Below are positions 11,001 to 18,330 of a stretch of DNA of 64,000 nucleotides, one piece after another. How positions within the stretch are numbered: the first letter of the stretch is position 1; every line of letters begins with the position of its first letter. The translations under genes and the position numbers were made by a program. Origin of the DNA: Thermoguttaceae bacterium (lineage in GTDB: Bacteria > Planctomycetota > Planctomycetia > Pirellulales > Thermoguttaceae). Under the pieces are notes generated by a model. It made no database searches and was not told the origin of the DNA. It saw only the letters and a program-made list of their open reading frames with translations. The stretch covers positions 19,316-83,315 of the forward strand of contig JAFQUP010000075.1 in assembly GCA_017408405.1 (NCBI GenBank), written 5' to 3'.

Positions 11001-11314
11001 TTCCTTCCATTCCAGATAATTCCTCCGCGCTATTTCTGGAAAAAAGAAACTACGGTGAAATGAAATTGGAATTTCTTGCCGAAGGAAAAATTCATGTGGA
11101 GGATTCAAACCATTCCATTGACGGACATTCCCTCCAGTATTCCCAAGAAAAAAATCAGTGCACGATCAAAGGAACCCCGCATATGCCGGTAAGAATTACC
11201 CAGCAGGAGTTTGTGGGGGGGCCAAGAAATGAAATGCAGGCAGGAACTATTAAAATTAACCTGGAAACCATGGAATTCAGTTCGGATGAAATAATGCTCG
11301 ATGGGGCTTTTTGA
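8081..11314 (+). CDS. large membrane-anchored OstA/LptA-LptC-like protein
   Basis: 1077 residues. A single transmembrane segment at about residues 10-28 is followed by a long, probably periplasmic, beta-rich region without enzyme motifs. The C-terminal 100 residues resemble an OstA/LptA repeat: GKIHVEDSNHSIDGHSLQYS, then IKGTPHMPVRI, then an Asn-rich strand segment. Similar patterns (AEGKGQLRLSH, GSGWFRT) occur earlier. LptC and LptA carry lipopolysaccharide across the periplasm and are normally about 190 residues each. The position directly after kdsC equals that of lptC-lptA elsewhere. I infer that this gene stands in for that bridge or forms part of it, but sequence similarity is weak and confined to pattern. 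There is no frame interruption. Confidence 0.55.
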   Translation: MQANPTAARFSSVIAVTGILFCVYYFLLVPHLEAPLPKTPASQNTISPIKSRSPYARFFSEDSWERTTDSENLLKSDNIVMLFQNFRINDEMKISSDKCTILIAPGEKIFPTKEIPGKPFHPIIISIMEGADIQLSSEEGENFSPRPVEGRLHGPVTIKHKTKVQNQFLDCSLTTSDLICDMNTLQTQKPVNFSFGTITGEGSHLTVFLEINEEKKSPFSGIQSIRLNQLKHITLGLTPFQLKQIVPKISDNTRKQLDQMFGPKGLIPIILTCDGPVTYDVSSGSISFSRNVTIKCQYENMPHDSISCEYLTLQLSPEIREHFQENQKQESLFPMENRQVTAESLLTPQLFNSPVHSSDTKTVTLAKPSINEKNFEKIPLERVSARTNIQLNVPTFQCSAKADNLEFHFPTQTLKLESNLQAEIRFAREGVQNEFYAKNITYVLPVTNKLGTINVTGSGWFRTSFEDPQKSGQFIPLRVNWREQMTSENGPEDRCLIRVMGEVQIESPPLGNLTADSIQLFLRPQTERDTTLIKNVIADIQKINPQTKIRKTFKKMDYLPEILNASGNIRLNFHQESVNLQAELNQIQFRFQPAEKFPEVLGESLRDSSKTAAPSSPPEMAAPNSAIQTGSILAPPHSEPPRNFVLAADSLSGEILMLPGKDSFFVSKATLLEKPGKNITIHEESSSLTSEQKIKVEAQKITLHDIHRKSLQGVIQGTPTVLSGMGMRMETASISLNCAANRIDINHPGKMKVYFRKKNTLSETNISWQKNLFFDGQKIQVNGDVQVRETSTEIHAEKVLALLSEPIMLNKPPKISKNTQVSAFFSNFSAEKNIFISHRLFDENSALTDIFSIRSGHLNFDPYSKTLTAEGKGQLRLSHFGSFEKKEERTSPLTTIRTPPARSKPEWRQMLLEYSGGINANLTNGEFSIREHIAGITYPVRDENDLIPKVRMESQDIPPNGFTFTCSTIFINQVPSIPDNSSALFLEKRNYGEMKLEFLAEGKIHVEDSNHSIDGHSLQYSQEKNQCTIKGTPHMPVRITQQEFVGGPRNEMQAGTIKINLETMEFSSDEIMLDGAF

Positions 11315-11367
11315 CGATAATTCTCTCGATTTATTTTTTTGATCCGAAAACTTTCCGGGAGAAAATC

Positions 11368-11619
11368 ATGCCTGACTATTCGCCATATCAACAAAAAATT
11401 ATTAAACGATACTACGAAAACTACGGAGACATTGGTGCCCAGCGCCTCGCGGAACTCGCTACTGACCTTTATCTGGCCGAAGGAAAAAAACTCGCGGCTG
11501 CCTGGAAAAGAGCGGAAGATACCATGCGCAAAATGAAAATACCAGAAAACAGAATCAATTTCATCATCGATTCAAAAGATCCTGCTCTCCTGGCTAAACT
11601 CGTCAAAGAATTGGGATAA
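11368..11619 (+). CDS. small conserved protein of unknown function
   Basis: 83 residues from ATG 11368, which has GGGAGAAA just upstream; the longer frame starts inside the preceding gene. Predicted mostly helical and soluble (YSPYQQKIIKRYYENYGDIG, then AQRLAELATDLYLAEGKK). I recall similar small proteins in planctomycete genomes but know no function. It follows the OstA-like gene by 53 bases and may share its transcript. Confidence 0.7.
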   Translation: MPDYSPYQQKIIKRYYENYGDIGAQRLAELATDLYLAEGKKLAAAWKRAEDTMRKMKIPENRINFIIDSKDPALLAKLVKELG

Positions 11620-11659
11620 CTCTCTGATTTAATGACAATATGGAATCTCCGCATTAAAA

Positions 11660-11690
11660 ATCGGCAGGTGAGTTCATCTCAACTGCCGAT
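11660..11690. terminator. hairpin between convergent genes
   Basis: ATCGGCAG and CTGCCGAT pair over eight bases, with a further inner pair TGAG/CTCA. It sits between the + strand small gene and the minus-strand gene ending at 11718. The following T-tract is weak, so it may be a modest terminator. Confidence 0.6.
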
Positions 11691-11717
11691 CGTATTACCT
11701 TTCGAAAACCGCTTTAC

Positions 11718-13685
11718 TCACATTGCGTTAAAAAGAAACATACTCGGAAGCATTCCAAGAATCCGGGTAATCCCTTCCTCAAAATCAATATGAATTTCAA
11801 CTCCCTCAGAAACTCCTTCCGCGCTAATTCGCACATCCGTCTTTTCTGCATCTTCCAGCATGGCCAAGAGAACTTCAATCGTCCGAAGTGTTTTTTTCGC
11901 CTGTTTCATTGATTCTTCAAGATCCTTCTCCTCTGAATTCCCTAACTCTTCGATGCTTTCTTCAAGTTCAGAATCAAAAATCAATTCACTCTCCGTGACA
12001 TCGGATTCTTCCGTTGAGTCATTTTCAGATTTCAACTCTGACGCCTGGGAGTCATTTTCATATGAAGCAAGTGCCATTTCTGCCGACTCTGCGTAAAGTT
12101 CTGTCCACTTCGACACAAACTCCAGAAATTTCCGAACATCAATCCGGACATCACTAACTTTCTCGAAAGATTTTGGCGCGTTGGCTGGCAGCGACTCGAG
12201 TTTTCCAAGAGGATCGTTCCCAAATCCAACAACACATACGTTCTCCTTCCCCCCAACCGCAAATGTCAATGAGTCACCAATCATTCGGAAGAGAAGTTCT
12301 CGTTCTTCCTTCGTATTTTTTTGCGCGGAAGTTTTCATCTGAGACTCTGCCAAATCAATGATTTTGCCGGTTGGAATCGTAATTTGGAAAAAATTCATCC
12401 CATTTTTCAATGAAACCTCGTTTTTTACCCATGACTCATCAAAATCTTCTCCAAACTTCTCTTTAAGAAACGCCGTCACTTTCGCTGCCGCTTCACGTAC
12501 TCGAGACAGTTCGTTTAGCTGAAACGCCAAAAGAAGATCCATATCCCCAAGAGATCCATCACACAAAATTCCATAGTTTTTTTCTGTTCTGGATGAAACT
12601 TCCTCAAGAACCGGTTTCAGAAGCAGCTCAAGCTCATTCAAAAGTTTATCGACATCCGAATCTGAATCCGCGTTGAAATATTTTCTGATTTCGTTTCTGA
12701 TTCCTTCAAACTGATCGTTCTCAAAACTTTTCGCTCTCTCATCCTCAACAGAAACACCAAAGCCGCGAAGAAGTCCAGGATATTCCGCGAATTCAGAAAA
12801 CACGGGTTTCACGTCTTCTATTTTTTTCATCATTTCTGCCAAAAGAGAATCGGGGTTCAAACCTATTTTCATCGTAAAACATACCGATTTACTTTCAGGA
12901 TCAACCCGCTCCGTCAGATTGAACTCACTAAGTGAATCCCAAACCTGATTCAAGTAACGAAGCTGCTCTTCTGCCGTCTCTTTCCGCTTCGCGAAATCCT
13001 CTGCGCTTTCTCCTTCCTCCTGCTGAAGTCCAACTTCAACCCCTTCAGAAACCGCGCGGGAAAATACTTCACGGATCCCCTCCGGCATTTTCGAGTAATC
13101 CAGCCCAATTCGGAATGTCTCGTCTCCCATTGGCTCAATGATTGCCTCAATTGGACTTCTGCTGATTAGAGCAAGCTGCTCCTCACTCTGGCACATAAAG
13201 GACCAGCCTTCCTTCACCCGCAGATAATACTCTCCCCATTTTAAGATTTCATCATCAAGTATTTCAAACTCCATATCTTCATTTTTCGCCGTCAGAAAAT
13301 CCATCAGGACTTCAGTATCGCCAATCGGAAAGTAATAAAGAGGTAAAGTGTCTGAAGTTCCCGGAACCTTTTGAAACGAAATCCCAATTTGACGATCCAA
13401 ATCCGCCTTCTTCATCACCTCTGGACCTGTCCAAAATCGAATAGGACCTTCGATCATTGCCGCGAACGCAGGATTGGAAGAGGCCTCCCCTATCATTCGC
13501 ATATCACGGATGAACGCATTAAAACTACGCGCCGAAAATGTCAGATATGTCTCCGGCAACCGTTCCTGCTCAGACGTTGCCCCCCCCTTGGACAAACTCT
13601 CTGATTCTGACCAAACCTTGCCAGAAAACAATACGCCGCAAAGAAACAACGGCACAAAAAATAAACACACGATCCTATTCTTCAT
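11718..13685 (-). CDS. large secreted protein of unknown function
   Basis: 655 residues with a clear signal peptide (MKNRIVCLFFVPLFLCGVLF, cut near VWSES). The start at 13685 is backed by AAGGGA eight bases upstream. The mature part is acidic with alternating hydrophilic helices. Around residue 565 there is a very Glu/Asp/Ser-rich stretch (SEDST-like, nt 11890-12060). No enzyme motif is recognised. Proteins with this plan (long, exported, lacking domains) are common in planctomycetes. The upstream gene on the same strand ends 256 bases away, so linkage is uncertain. Confidence 0.75.
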   Translation of the reverse strand: MKNRIVCLFFVPLFLCGVLFSGKVWSESESLSKGGATSEQERLPETYLTFSARSFNAFIRDMRMIGEASSNPAFAAMIEGPIRFWTGPEVMKKADLDRQIGISFQKVPGTSDTLPLYYFPIGDTEVLMDFLTAKNEDMEFEILDDEILKWGEYYLRVKEGWSFMCQSEEQLALISRSPIEAIIEPMGDETFRIGLDYSKMPEGIREVFSRAVSEGVEVGLQQEEGESAEDFAKRKETAEEQLRYLNQVWDSLSEFNLTERVDPESKSVCFTMKIGLNPDSLLAEMMKKIEDVKPVFSEFAEYPGLLRGFGVSVEDERAKSFENDQFEGIRNEIRKYFNADSDSDVDKLLNELELLLKPVLEEVSSRTEKNYGILCDGSLGDMDLLLAFQLNELSRVREAAAKVTAFLKEKFGEDFDESWVKNEVSLKNGMNFFQITIPTGKIIDLAESQMKTSAQKNTKEERELLFRMIGDSLTFAVGGKENVCVVGFGNDPLGKLESLPANAPKSFEKVSDVRIDVRKFLEFVSKWTELYAESAEMALASYENDSQASELKSENDSTEESDVTESELIFDSELEESIEELGNSEEKDLEESMKQAKKTLRTIEVLLAMLEDAEKTDVRISAEGVSEGVEIHIDFEEGITRILGMLPSMFLFNAM

Positions 13686-13941
13686 GTTTTTATTCCCTTA
13701 ATACCAATTTTCTTTTTCCGAAGAAAATCTTCCTGGAAAAAATTCTCTCATCGCTACACAGAATATCAAGCCTGAAAAAATACTATTTTCCCAAACGATC
13801 AACGCGCGGAAGACAGACCCCTTCCGCCGGATACCCTAAAACCTATTATATCCAGCCCGCTTTCGTTTTCAAGGAGGGGCACTATCCAGACGCCCCCAAC
13901 ATTAATAAAGGAACGCGTATCATTTACCGAGCTTCAATTTC

Positions 13942-15429
13942 TCAGCGTTCCGGATACTCTAAAGACCCCGTATCCAATTCAAGCTCGGAAACATCCTCTA
14001 TTACCAGAACATCTTCGATCCCTTCTTCCTTCATCGGAACATCTGGAATTGCCACAGGCTTTTTAACTCCCCAATGCCCCGTAATCGGAGCGGTTTCAGG
14101 TTCTCCCGGCGAAACAGGGAAATTGCCCGCGCCTTCTTCCAAAACACTACGTCCCATTTCCTCCGCTCCTGAAACCGAATATGTTCTCTGCTCCGCAAAC
14201 TCATCTCCAGAAAATCCCCCTTCGACAAGACCTTCAACAGCCTGTTTCAGGGACAAATCCTGAAATTCATTCTCATTCATCTCGTATTCTTTCATCTCAC
14301 CGGCTATTGCCCGCGTATCTTGAACACCATCCAAACCCGCCCCGGAAACCAGCGATTCTTCTTCACCTGCCACAATACCTTCCTCGGTCACAACTGGAAA
14401 TGGACGCATTTCTCCATATTTCTGCCTTTCATTCCCAGTGCTCTCTTCCATCGCGTACGACGGTTTTTCCATATCTGCCGACATATTCTCTTCAGAAATT
14501 ATTCCCGTTGCCGCCCCGCTGCCGCCTTCTTGCGCCGCGGCCGTCTCTTGCGAATCCATCCCATAAACTGGTTTCATGGACAAATGCTCGGAAACTGCCA
14601 CTTCCCTCTCTCCTCGGTCCACATGATTCACGGCCGAATTATCCATACCGGCAAATTCAGAATTTCTATCCTTCTCCACGCCGTCCGCGTACCCGTTTCT
14701 CACACTCTCTTCACCGTGCTCACTTTCAGGAAGAGATTCCGCCACATGAAAATCTTTCGGAAGAATTACTTTTACCGTATCCTCTACCTCACTCCGCTCT
14801 GATTCTGACATTTCGCCAGCTGCCGGTTCTTCCGATACTGAATCCGCGTTCGTTAAAATCCTGTTGGACGAAAATTTTGGAAGTTTCTGAACCTGAACCA
14901 TCAAATTTGGTGCCCCCTTGTCAGGAGAAGGAACGTCCGGTATCGAAAAACGAACCATTTCCTCCTCCGTCTTCCCGCCAAACCAACAGAAGGGCCATAC
15001 AGCGTTCCGCACAATAGGATCGCGGCTTTTCTCCTTTTTTTTGCTAAAATTTAGGGAAGTTGACGAATGTATCGTATTTTTTTCCGCGAAATTTATAGAA
15101 GTATTTTCAGATCCACCACTTAAAACATGATCATACGAAATGGAATGAGAACTGGCAGAAGACATTTCATTACCATATGAGACATTTAAATTTTCCCCAG
15201 TTTCCTCATCTTCACAAAATTTATGGGAATTCCAACGCAACGTTCCCTCCGCGACACCCTCAAAATCACCTGTTGTTTCGTTTGTGCCGATTGTTTGGAT
15301 TTTATGTTGCAAATGTGAATTACAGAACAATGAAATATTAAACACCGATTCATCAATTAGAATACTTACTGCGAGCCATATGATAAACATTAATCCGGCA
15401 ATCACTGAAGTTCGTATGGTGACGGTCAT
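13942..15429 (-). CDS. single-pass membrane protein with a long low-complexity acidic domain
   Basis: 495 residues from ATG 15429, preceded by AAAGGT; the frame continues back to 15543. One transmembrane segment near residues 8-25 (SVIAGLMFIIWLAVSILI) is followed by about 450 residues rich in Glu, Ser, Gly, Val and Met with no recognised domain. A long open frame also exists on the other strand (14181-15017), but this strand has the start signal, a membrane anchor and planctomycete-like composition. The function is unknown, and rapid evolution seems likely because of the low complexity. Confidence 0.55.
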   Translation of the reverse strand: MTVTIRTSVIAGLMFIIWLAVSILIDESVFNISLFCNSHLQHKIQTIGTNETTGDFEGVAEGTLRWNSHKFCEDEETGENLNVSYGNEMSSASSHSISYDHVLSGGSENTSINFAEKNTIHSSTSLNFSKKKEKSRDPIVRNAVWPFCWFGGKTEEEMVRFSIPDVPSPDKGAPNLMVQVQKLPKFSSNRILTNADSVSEEPAAGEMSESERSEVEDTVKVILPKDFHVAESLPESEHGEESVRNGYADGVEKDRNSEFAGMDNSAVNHVDRGEREVAVSEHLSMKPVYGMDSQETAAAQEGGSGAATGIISEENMSADMEKPSYAMEESTGNERQKYGEMRPFPVVTEEGIVAGEEESLVSGAGLDGVQDTRAIAGEMKEYEMNENEFQDLSLKQAVEGLVEGGFSGDEFAEQRTYSVSGAEEMGRSVLEEGAGNFPVSPGEPETAPITGHWGVKKPVAIPDVPMKEEGIEDVLVIEDVSELELDTGSLEYPER

Positions 15430-15704
15430 GAATTTTACCTTTAAATCCTGAGTAGCAGCAAGTAACATACACAAACTAATCCATTTCAAGTTTAACACAT
15501 TATATCCGTAATGTCCACTTCCAGAAGATAATTTTTTTATCATTTCAAGAAGAAAAAAAGTAAACTTGAACCGTTACAGAAGCTGGAACGGATACGCAAA
15601 ATCTCGTTTCCAAGCGCAAAGCCCCCTACATTCCGCACAATCCTCACAACATGTCGTCAGCAGTGGTTTTTCGAAACTTTTTTAAAAAATTTCGAGAGCC
15701 TCCC

Positions 15705-15733
15705 TTGAAATTATCAGGGTTATGTGGTATAGT
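15705..15733 (+). promoter_or_regulatory. sigma70-type promoter, distal promoter of the Cys-rich gene
   Basis: TTGAAA (15705-15710), 17-base spacer, TATAGT (15728-15733), with TGG before the -10 giving an extended -10. It points toward the Cys-rich gene 405 bases downstream. Confidence 0.65.
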
Positions 15734-16069
15734 AAAAATAAGCAAGACGTGAGCCTTGCAAAACCTTGGCAAAAAATCGAATTTTGGTTAAAGGAGTAAA
15801 ATCCAAAAGACGATAAAAATAAGAAGTTTGAAAAAATCAGACAATGCCAAGCAATTAATAACTTTCATTATTTAGAATTTTCAAAGAAAATAGAAAATTT
15901 GAGAAAATTTTAAATAAAATGAAAAAATAGTCAAAAAAATTGCCTAGGAGAGGATTGACAAAATCGAATTTTTAGGCAAAATATATGAAAGGAATAAAAG
16001 AGCAAATTAAAATTCACCTACAGGGCAGGAAGTTTTTTTAATTTGTGATTTAATAAAAAGATGGTTTTG

Positions 16070-16078
16070 TGGTATAGA
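16070..16078 (+). promoter_or_regulatory. extended -10, proximal promoter of the Cys-rich gene
   Basis: TGGTATAGA within the string TTTTGTGGTATAGA, which is nearly the same as the SPFH operon promoter (TTTTGTGGTATAAT). No clear -35. It would give a leader of about 55 bases. Confidence 0.45.
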
Positions 16079-16138
16079 CCATCATTTTAGTCCCAAAGGA
16101 CACAATGGTATCTCAAAGTTTAAACGGAGGATATTTTT

Positions 16139-16756
16139 ATGAAACGTACCGTTTCCCTGATGGCTCTCGCCGTCCTGTTCGCCAGTGTTTCCGCTGCTAA
16201 CGCTGGTTTCTTCAAGAAATGCGCTCCCGCTTGCGCTCCGGCTTGCGAAGCTCCGGCTTGCGAAGCTCCCGCTTGCGAAGCTCCGGCCTGTGAAGCTGCT
16301 CCGGCTTGTGAAGCTCCGGCTTGCGAAGCCGCTTGCGCTCCCAAAGCCAAGAAATGCAAGATCAACTTCAAAAAATTCCGTTGCGCCAAAGCTGCTTGCG
16401 CTCCGGCTTGCGAAGCTCCCGCTTGCGAAGCTCCGGCCTGTGAAGCTGCTCCGGCTTGCGAAGCTCCCGCTTGCGAAGCTGCCTGCGCTCCCAAATGCTG
16501 CAAAAAAGCTTGCCTGAAGAAACTCTTCGCCAAAAAATGCGCCAAGAAAGCTTGCGCCCCGGCTTGCGAAGCTCCGGCCTGTGAAGCTGCTCCGGCTTGC
16601 GAAGCTCCCGCTTGCGAAGCTGCCTGCGCTCCCAAATGCGTCAAAAAAGCCTGCCTGAAGAAAATCCGTTTCTGCAAAAAAGCTTGCGCCCCGGCTTGCG
16701 AAGCCCCGGCTTGCGAAGCTCCCGCTTGCGAAGCGGCTGCTGCTCCGGCTTGCTAA
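16139..16756 (+). CDS. exported Cys-Glu-Ala-Pro-Ala repeat protein
   Basis: 205 residues. A signal peptide (about residues 1-22, cut after SAANA) is followed by a mature chain built almost wholly of the pentad C-E-A-P-A. By my count there are 36 cysteines, nearly one residue in six. The pentads form four blocks separated by Lys-rich linkers such as KCKINFKKFRC, KKACLKKLFAKKC and KKACLKKIRFC, so acidic and basic segments alternate. The start is fixed by GGAGGA. Codons of the repeats are nearly identical (GCTCCGGCTTGCGAA), so the array is recent or held uniform by slippage or recombination. No family is recognised. A disulfide-linked structural role in the cell wall or envelope is an inference; protein-rich, cystine-containing walls have been described for some planctomycetes. 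Terminators follow directly. Confidence 0.85.
   Translation: MKRTVSLMALAVLFASVSAANAGFFKKCAPACAPACEAPACEAPACEAPACEAAPACEAPACEAACAPKAKKCKINFKKFRCAKAACAPACEAPACEAPACEAAPACEAPACEAACAPKCCKKACLKKLFAKKCAKKACAPACEAPACEAAPACEAPACEAACAPKCVKKACLKKIRFCKKACAPACEAPACEAPACEAAAAPAC
16224..16756 (+). repeat. 15-base tandem repeat array within the Cys-rich gene
   Basis: Runs of GAAGCTCCGGCTTGC-type units, with variants ending in CCCGCTTGC or GCCTGT, are grouped in four blocks (about 16224-16336, 16390-16488, 16555-16632 and 16683-16756) and interrupted by Lys codons. The unit length is a multiple of three, so copy number can change without a frameshift. Confidence 0.85.
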
Positions 16757-16777
16757 TTTTTGAAACATATCAGATTC

Positions 16778-16805
16778 ACCGGGATTATTTCTAAGTAATC
16801 CCGGT
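16778..16805 (+). terminator. hairpin after the Cys-rich gene
   Basis: Perfect 10-base-pair stem ACCGGGATTA / TAATCCCGGT with an eight-base loop. There is no T-run directly after it; the second hairpin at 16830 carries the T-run. Confidence 0.7.
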
Positions 16806-16829
16806 CTGGTAAAAGCCCTGTTTACCCTC

Positions 16830-16857
16830 AGCTGGTCCTACCAGCTTTAATTTTTTT
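16830..16857 (+). terminator. second hairpin terminator after the Cys-rich gene
   Basis: AGCTGGT / ACCAGCT stem with a three-base loop, followed by TTAATTTTTTT. Together with the hairpin at 16778 it gives a tandem terminator. The remaining bases up to 16985 show nothing else. Confidence 0.75.
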
Positions 16858-16989
16858 CTTGAACGTCCGATCTCTTTCTTCTCCTCCATCTCATATTCGC
16901 GCCCTCGTCATTCGCACCTCCAAATTTCACGAGTGTTCATATTTTTTGAGCTTTTTTCTTAAATTTCCCCATAAAATATCTGGGGGTAC

Positions 16990-17017
16990 TTGATTTAATT
17001 CCAGAATCTGGTATAAT
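16990..17017 (+). promoter_or_regulatory. promoter of the rpsL-rpsG operon
   Basis: TTGATT (16990-16995), 16-base spacer, TATAAT (17012-17017) preceded by TGG, so an extended -10 with a full consensus hexamer. The leader to rpsL is about 75 bases. Confidence 0.75.
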
Positions 17018-17097
17018 TCAGCTTTCTATAAATAAGACTATTTACGTGGGGTGGTTTATCACCCTGTTAATTTCATAATTTTGTTAGGAACATTAGT

Positions 17098-17487
17098 ATG
17101 CCGACAATCAATCAATTAGTTCGCAAGAACCGCGTGATGCCGCGCAAATTCAGCAAAAGCCCGGTTCTCGAGAAAAACCCGCAGAAACGTGGTGTCTGCC
17201 TTCAGGTTCGTACCATGACGCCGAAAAAACCGAACTCCGCTCTTCGTAAGATCACGCGTGTTCGTCTTTCCAACGGCAAAGAAGTCACGGTTTACATTCC
17301 GGGCGAAGGTCACAACCTTCAGGAACACTCCATCGTGCTCGTGCGCGGCGGACGTATCCGCGACCTCCCGGGCGTTCGTTACCAGGTTATCCGTGGTACT
17401 CTCGACGCTCAGGGTGTCAAAAACCGTCGTCAGGCCCGCAGCCGTTACGGCGCGAAGAAAAATCAGCCTGCTGCGAAGAAACGCTAA
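17098..17487 (+). CDS. rpsL: 30S ribosomal protein S12
   Basis: 129 residues, full length, highly conserved. Part of the decoding centre of the small ribosomal subunit. The conserved blocks [13 protein letters not shown] (Lys at about position 43) and [14 protein letters not shown] (about residue 80-93) are intact, and the lysines altered in streptomycin-resistant strains are unchanged. It is the first gene of a str-type operon, with rpsG 246 bases downstream. fusA and tuf do not follow, unlike in many bacteria. Confidence 0.99.
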   Translation: MPTINQLVRKNRVMPRKFSKSPVLEKNPQKRGVCLQVRTMTPKKPNSALRKITRVRLSNGKEVTVYIPGEGHNLQEHSIVLVRGGRIRDLPGVRYQVIRGTLDAQGVKNRRQARSRYGAKKNQPAAKKR

Positions 17488-17493
17488 GGGTTG

Positions 17494-17690
17494 CCCCATG
17501 ATCCTGTGATCATGAGAGGGGACGGCTGTGAGTAATTGAGCCTTTGCGCGGTTGAACATCGGGTTTGCCGCATGCTCTATGAACAGATGGAAGCGGTCGT
17601 CGGTATGTGTCAGAAAGCAGGATCTAACCGGCAGGGAGTGTGGACCGCATACTTCAGCTCTCTGCCACCTGGTCGGGGTTTATTCCCGAA
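17494..17690 (+). ncRNA. structured spacer RNA between rpsL and rpsG (candidate S7-binding regulatory element)
   Basis: The 246-base spacer is GC-richer than other intergenic DNA here and folds into successive hairpins. CATGATC/GATCATG is at 17497-17514, flanked by CCC and GGGG. GCGG/CCGC is at 17548-17571. GGCAGGGAG/CTCTCTGCC (one G-U) is at 17630-17666. TCGGG/CCCGA is at 17673-17689. In Escherichia coli, S7 binds the shorter rpsL-rpsG spacer to control translation; a similar role here is an inference. No convincing open frame explains the spacer. Confidence 0.45.
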
Positions 17691-17733
17691 GGTTTCATTC
17701 AACTAAAAACTTATTTTTAATTAAGAGGATAAA

Positions 17734-18204
17734 ATGGGTCGCATTACTGCAAGCCGCAAGCAGCTCGTTGGAGATCCGGTTTACGGTTCCCTGCTCGCCA
17801 GCAAATTCATCAACTGCCTTATGTACGACGGCAAAAAAAGCGTTGCTCAGGAAGTTTTTTACGGCGCGTTGGCTGAAATTGAAAAAAAGATCACCGATAA
17901 ACCCGGTATCGAAGTTTTCACCCAGGCTTTGGAAAATGTTAAACCGACGATCGAAGTTCGCTCCAAGCGAGTCGGCGGTTCTTCCTACCAGGTTCCGATG
18001 CAGGTCAACCGTGTTCGTCAGCAGTCCTTGGCCATTCGTTGGATTCTGAACGCTGTTCGCAGCAAAAAAGGGCTCCCGGTTTCCAAAAAACTTGCCGATG
18101 AACTCATTGCCGCCTACAATAAAGAAGGTACGGCCTACAAAAAACGTGAAGACGTTCACCGTATGGCTGAAGCCAATAAAGCGTTCGCCCACTTCGCGTG
18201 GTAA
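17734..18204 (+). CDS. rpsG: 30S ribosomal protein S7
   Basis: 156 residues, full length. Primary binder of the 3' domain of 16S rRNA and organiser of the 30S head. The family blocks [26 protein letters not shown] and RKR-like C-terminal segment ending in [13 protein letters not shown] are present. The ribosome binding site AGAGGA is directly upstream. Probably the last gene of the operon, since a strong terminator lies 58 bases after the stop. Confidence 0.99.
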   Translation: MGRITASRKQLVGDPVYGSLLASKFINCLMYDGKKSVAQEVFYGALAEIEKKITDKPGIEVFTQALENVKPTIEVRSKRVGGSSYQVPMQVNRVRQQSLAIRWILNAVRSKKGLPVSKKLADELIAAYNKEGTAYKKREDVHRMAEANKAFAHFAW

Positions 18205-18245
18205 GAATGTTTTATTCAGATTGCCTGATTATTTTCTGGCATTTT

Positions 18246-18263
18246 GAATCTTGAAATTCAACC
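18246..18263 (+). repeat. terminator-flanking repeat, copy 1
   Basis: GAATCTTGAAATTCAACC occurs here after rpsG and again at 19736-19753. Similarity extends upstream (TGCCTGATT and TTTTC before each copy). Both copies run straight into a terminator stem. It contains the short inverted repeat TTGAA/TTCAA. Confidence 0.8.
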
Positions 18264-18290
18264 CCTGAAGAAATTCTTCAGGGGTTTATT
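18262..18290 (+). terminator. terminator of the rpsL-rpsG operon
   Basis: CCCCTGAAG / CTTCAGGGG stem with a five-base loop followed by TTTATTCTT. Confidence 0.85.
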
Positions 18291-18330
18291 CTTAAAATTT
18301 CCAATACCATAATTCTCAGGAGCTACGAAT

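Larger units (their letters stand above)
15430..16138. other. 709-base regulatory region before the Cys-rich gene
   Basis: No gene is seen. The half nearest 16139 is very AT-rich. It carries two promoter-like sites (listed separately), a further TTGACA at 15955-15960 without a good -10, and two copies of AAAATCGAATTTT (near 15775 and 15962). The distance from the first promoter to the start codon gives a possible leader of about 400 bases. Confidence 0.5.

Noticed and set aside
14181..15017. 278-codon + strand frame opposite the acidic membrane protein
   Set aside because: Pro/His/Arg-rich product typical of an antisense shadow; the minus strand has a start signal and a membrane segment.
16224..16756. 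Regular repeats as a possible CRISPR array
   Set aside because: The repeat units are contiguous, in frame and coding, with no unique spacers of constant length.
16082..16768. Long minus-strand frame (228 codons) opposite the Cys-rich gene
   Set aside because: It is the mirror of a repeat array; the + strand has a signal peptide, a ribosome binding site and terminators.
17552..18049. + strand frame running from the rpsL-rpsG spacer into rpsG
   Set aside because: It overlaps conserved rpsG in another frame and has no ribosome binding site; the spacer is better explained as structured RNA.
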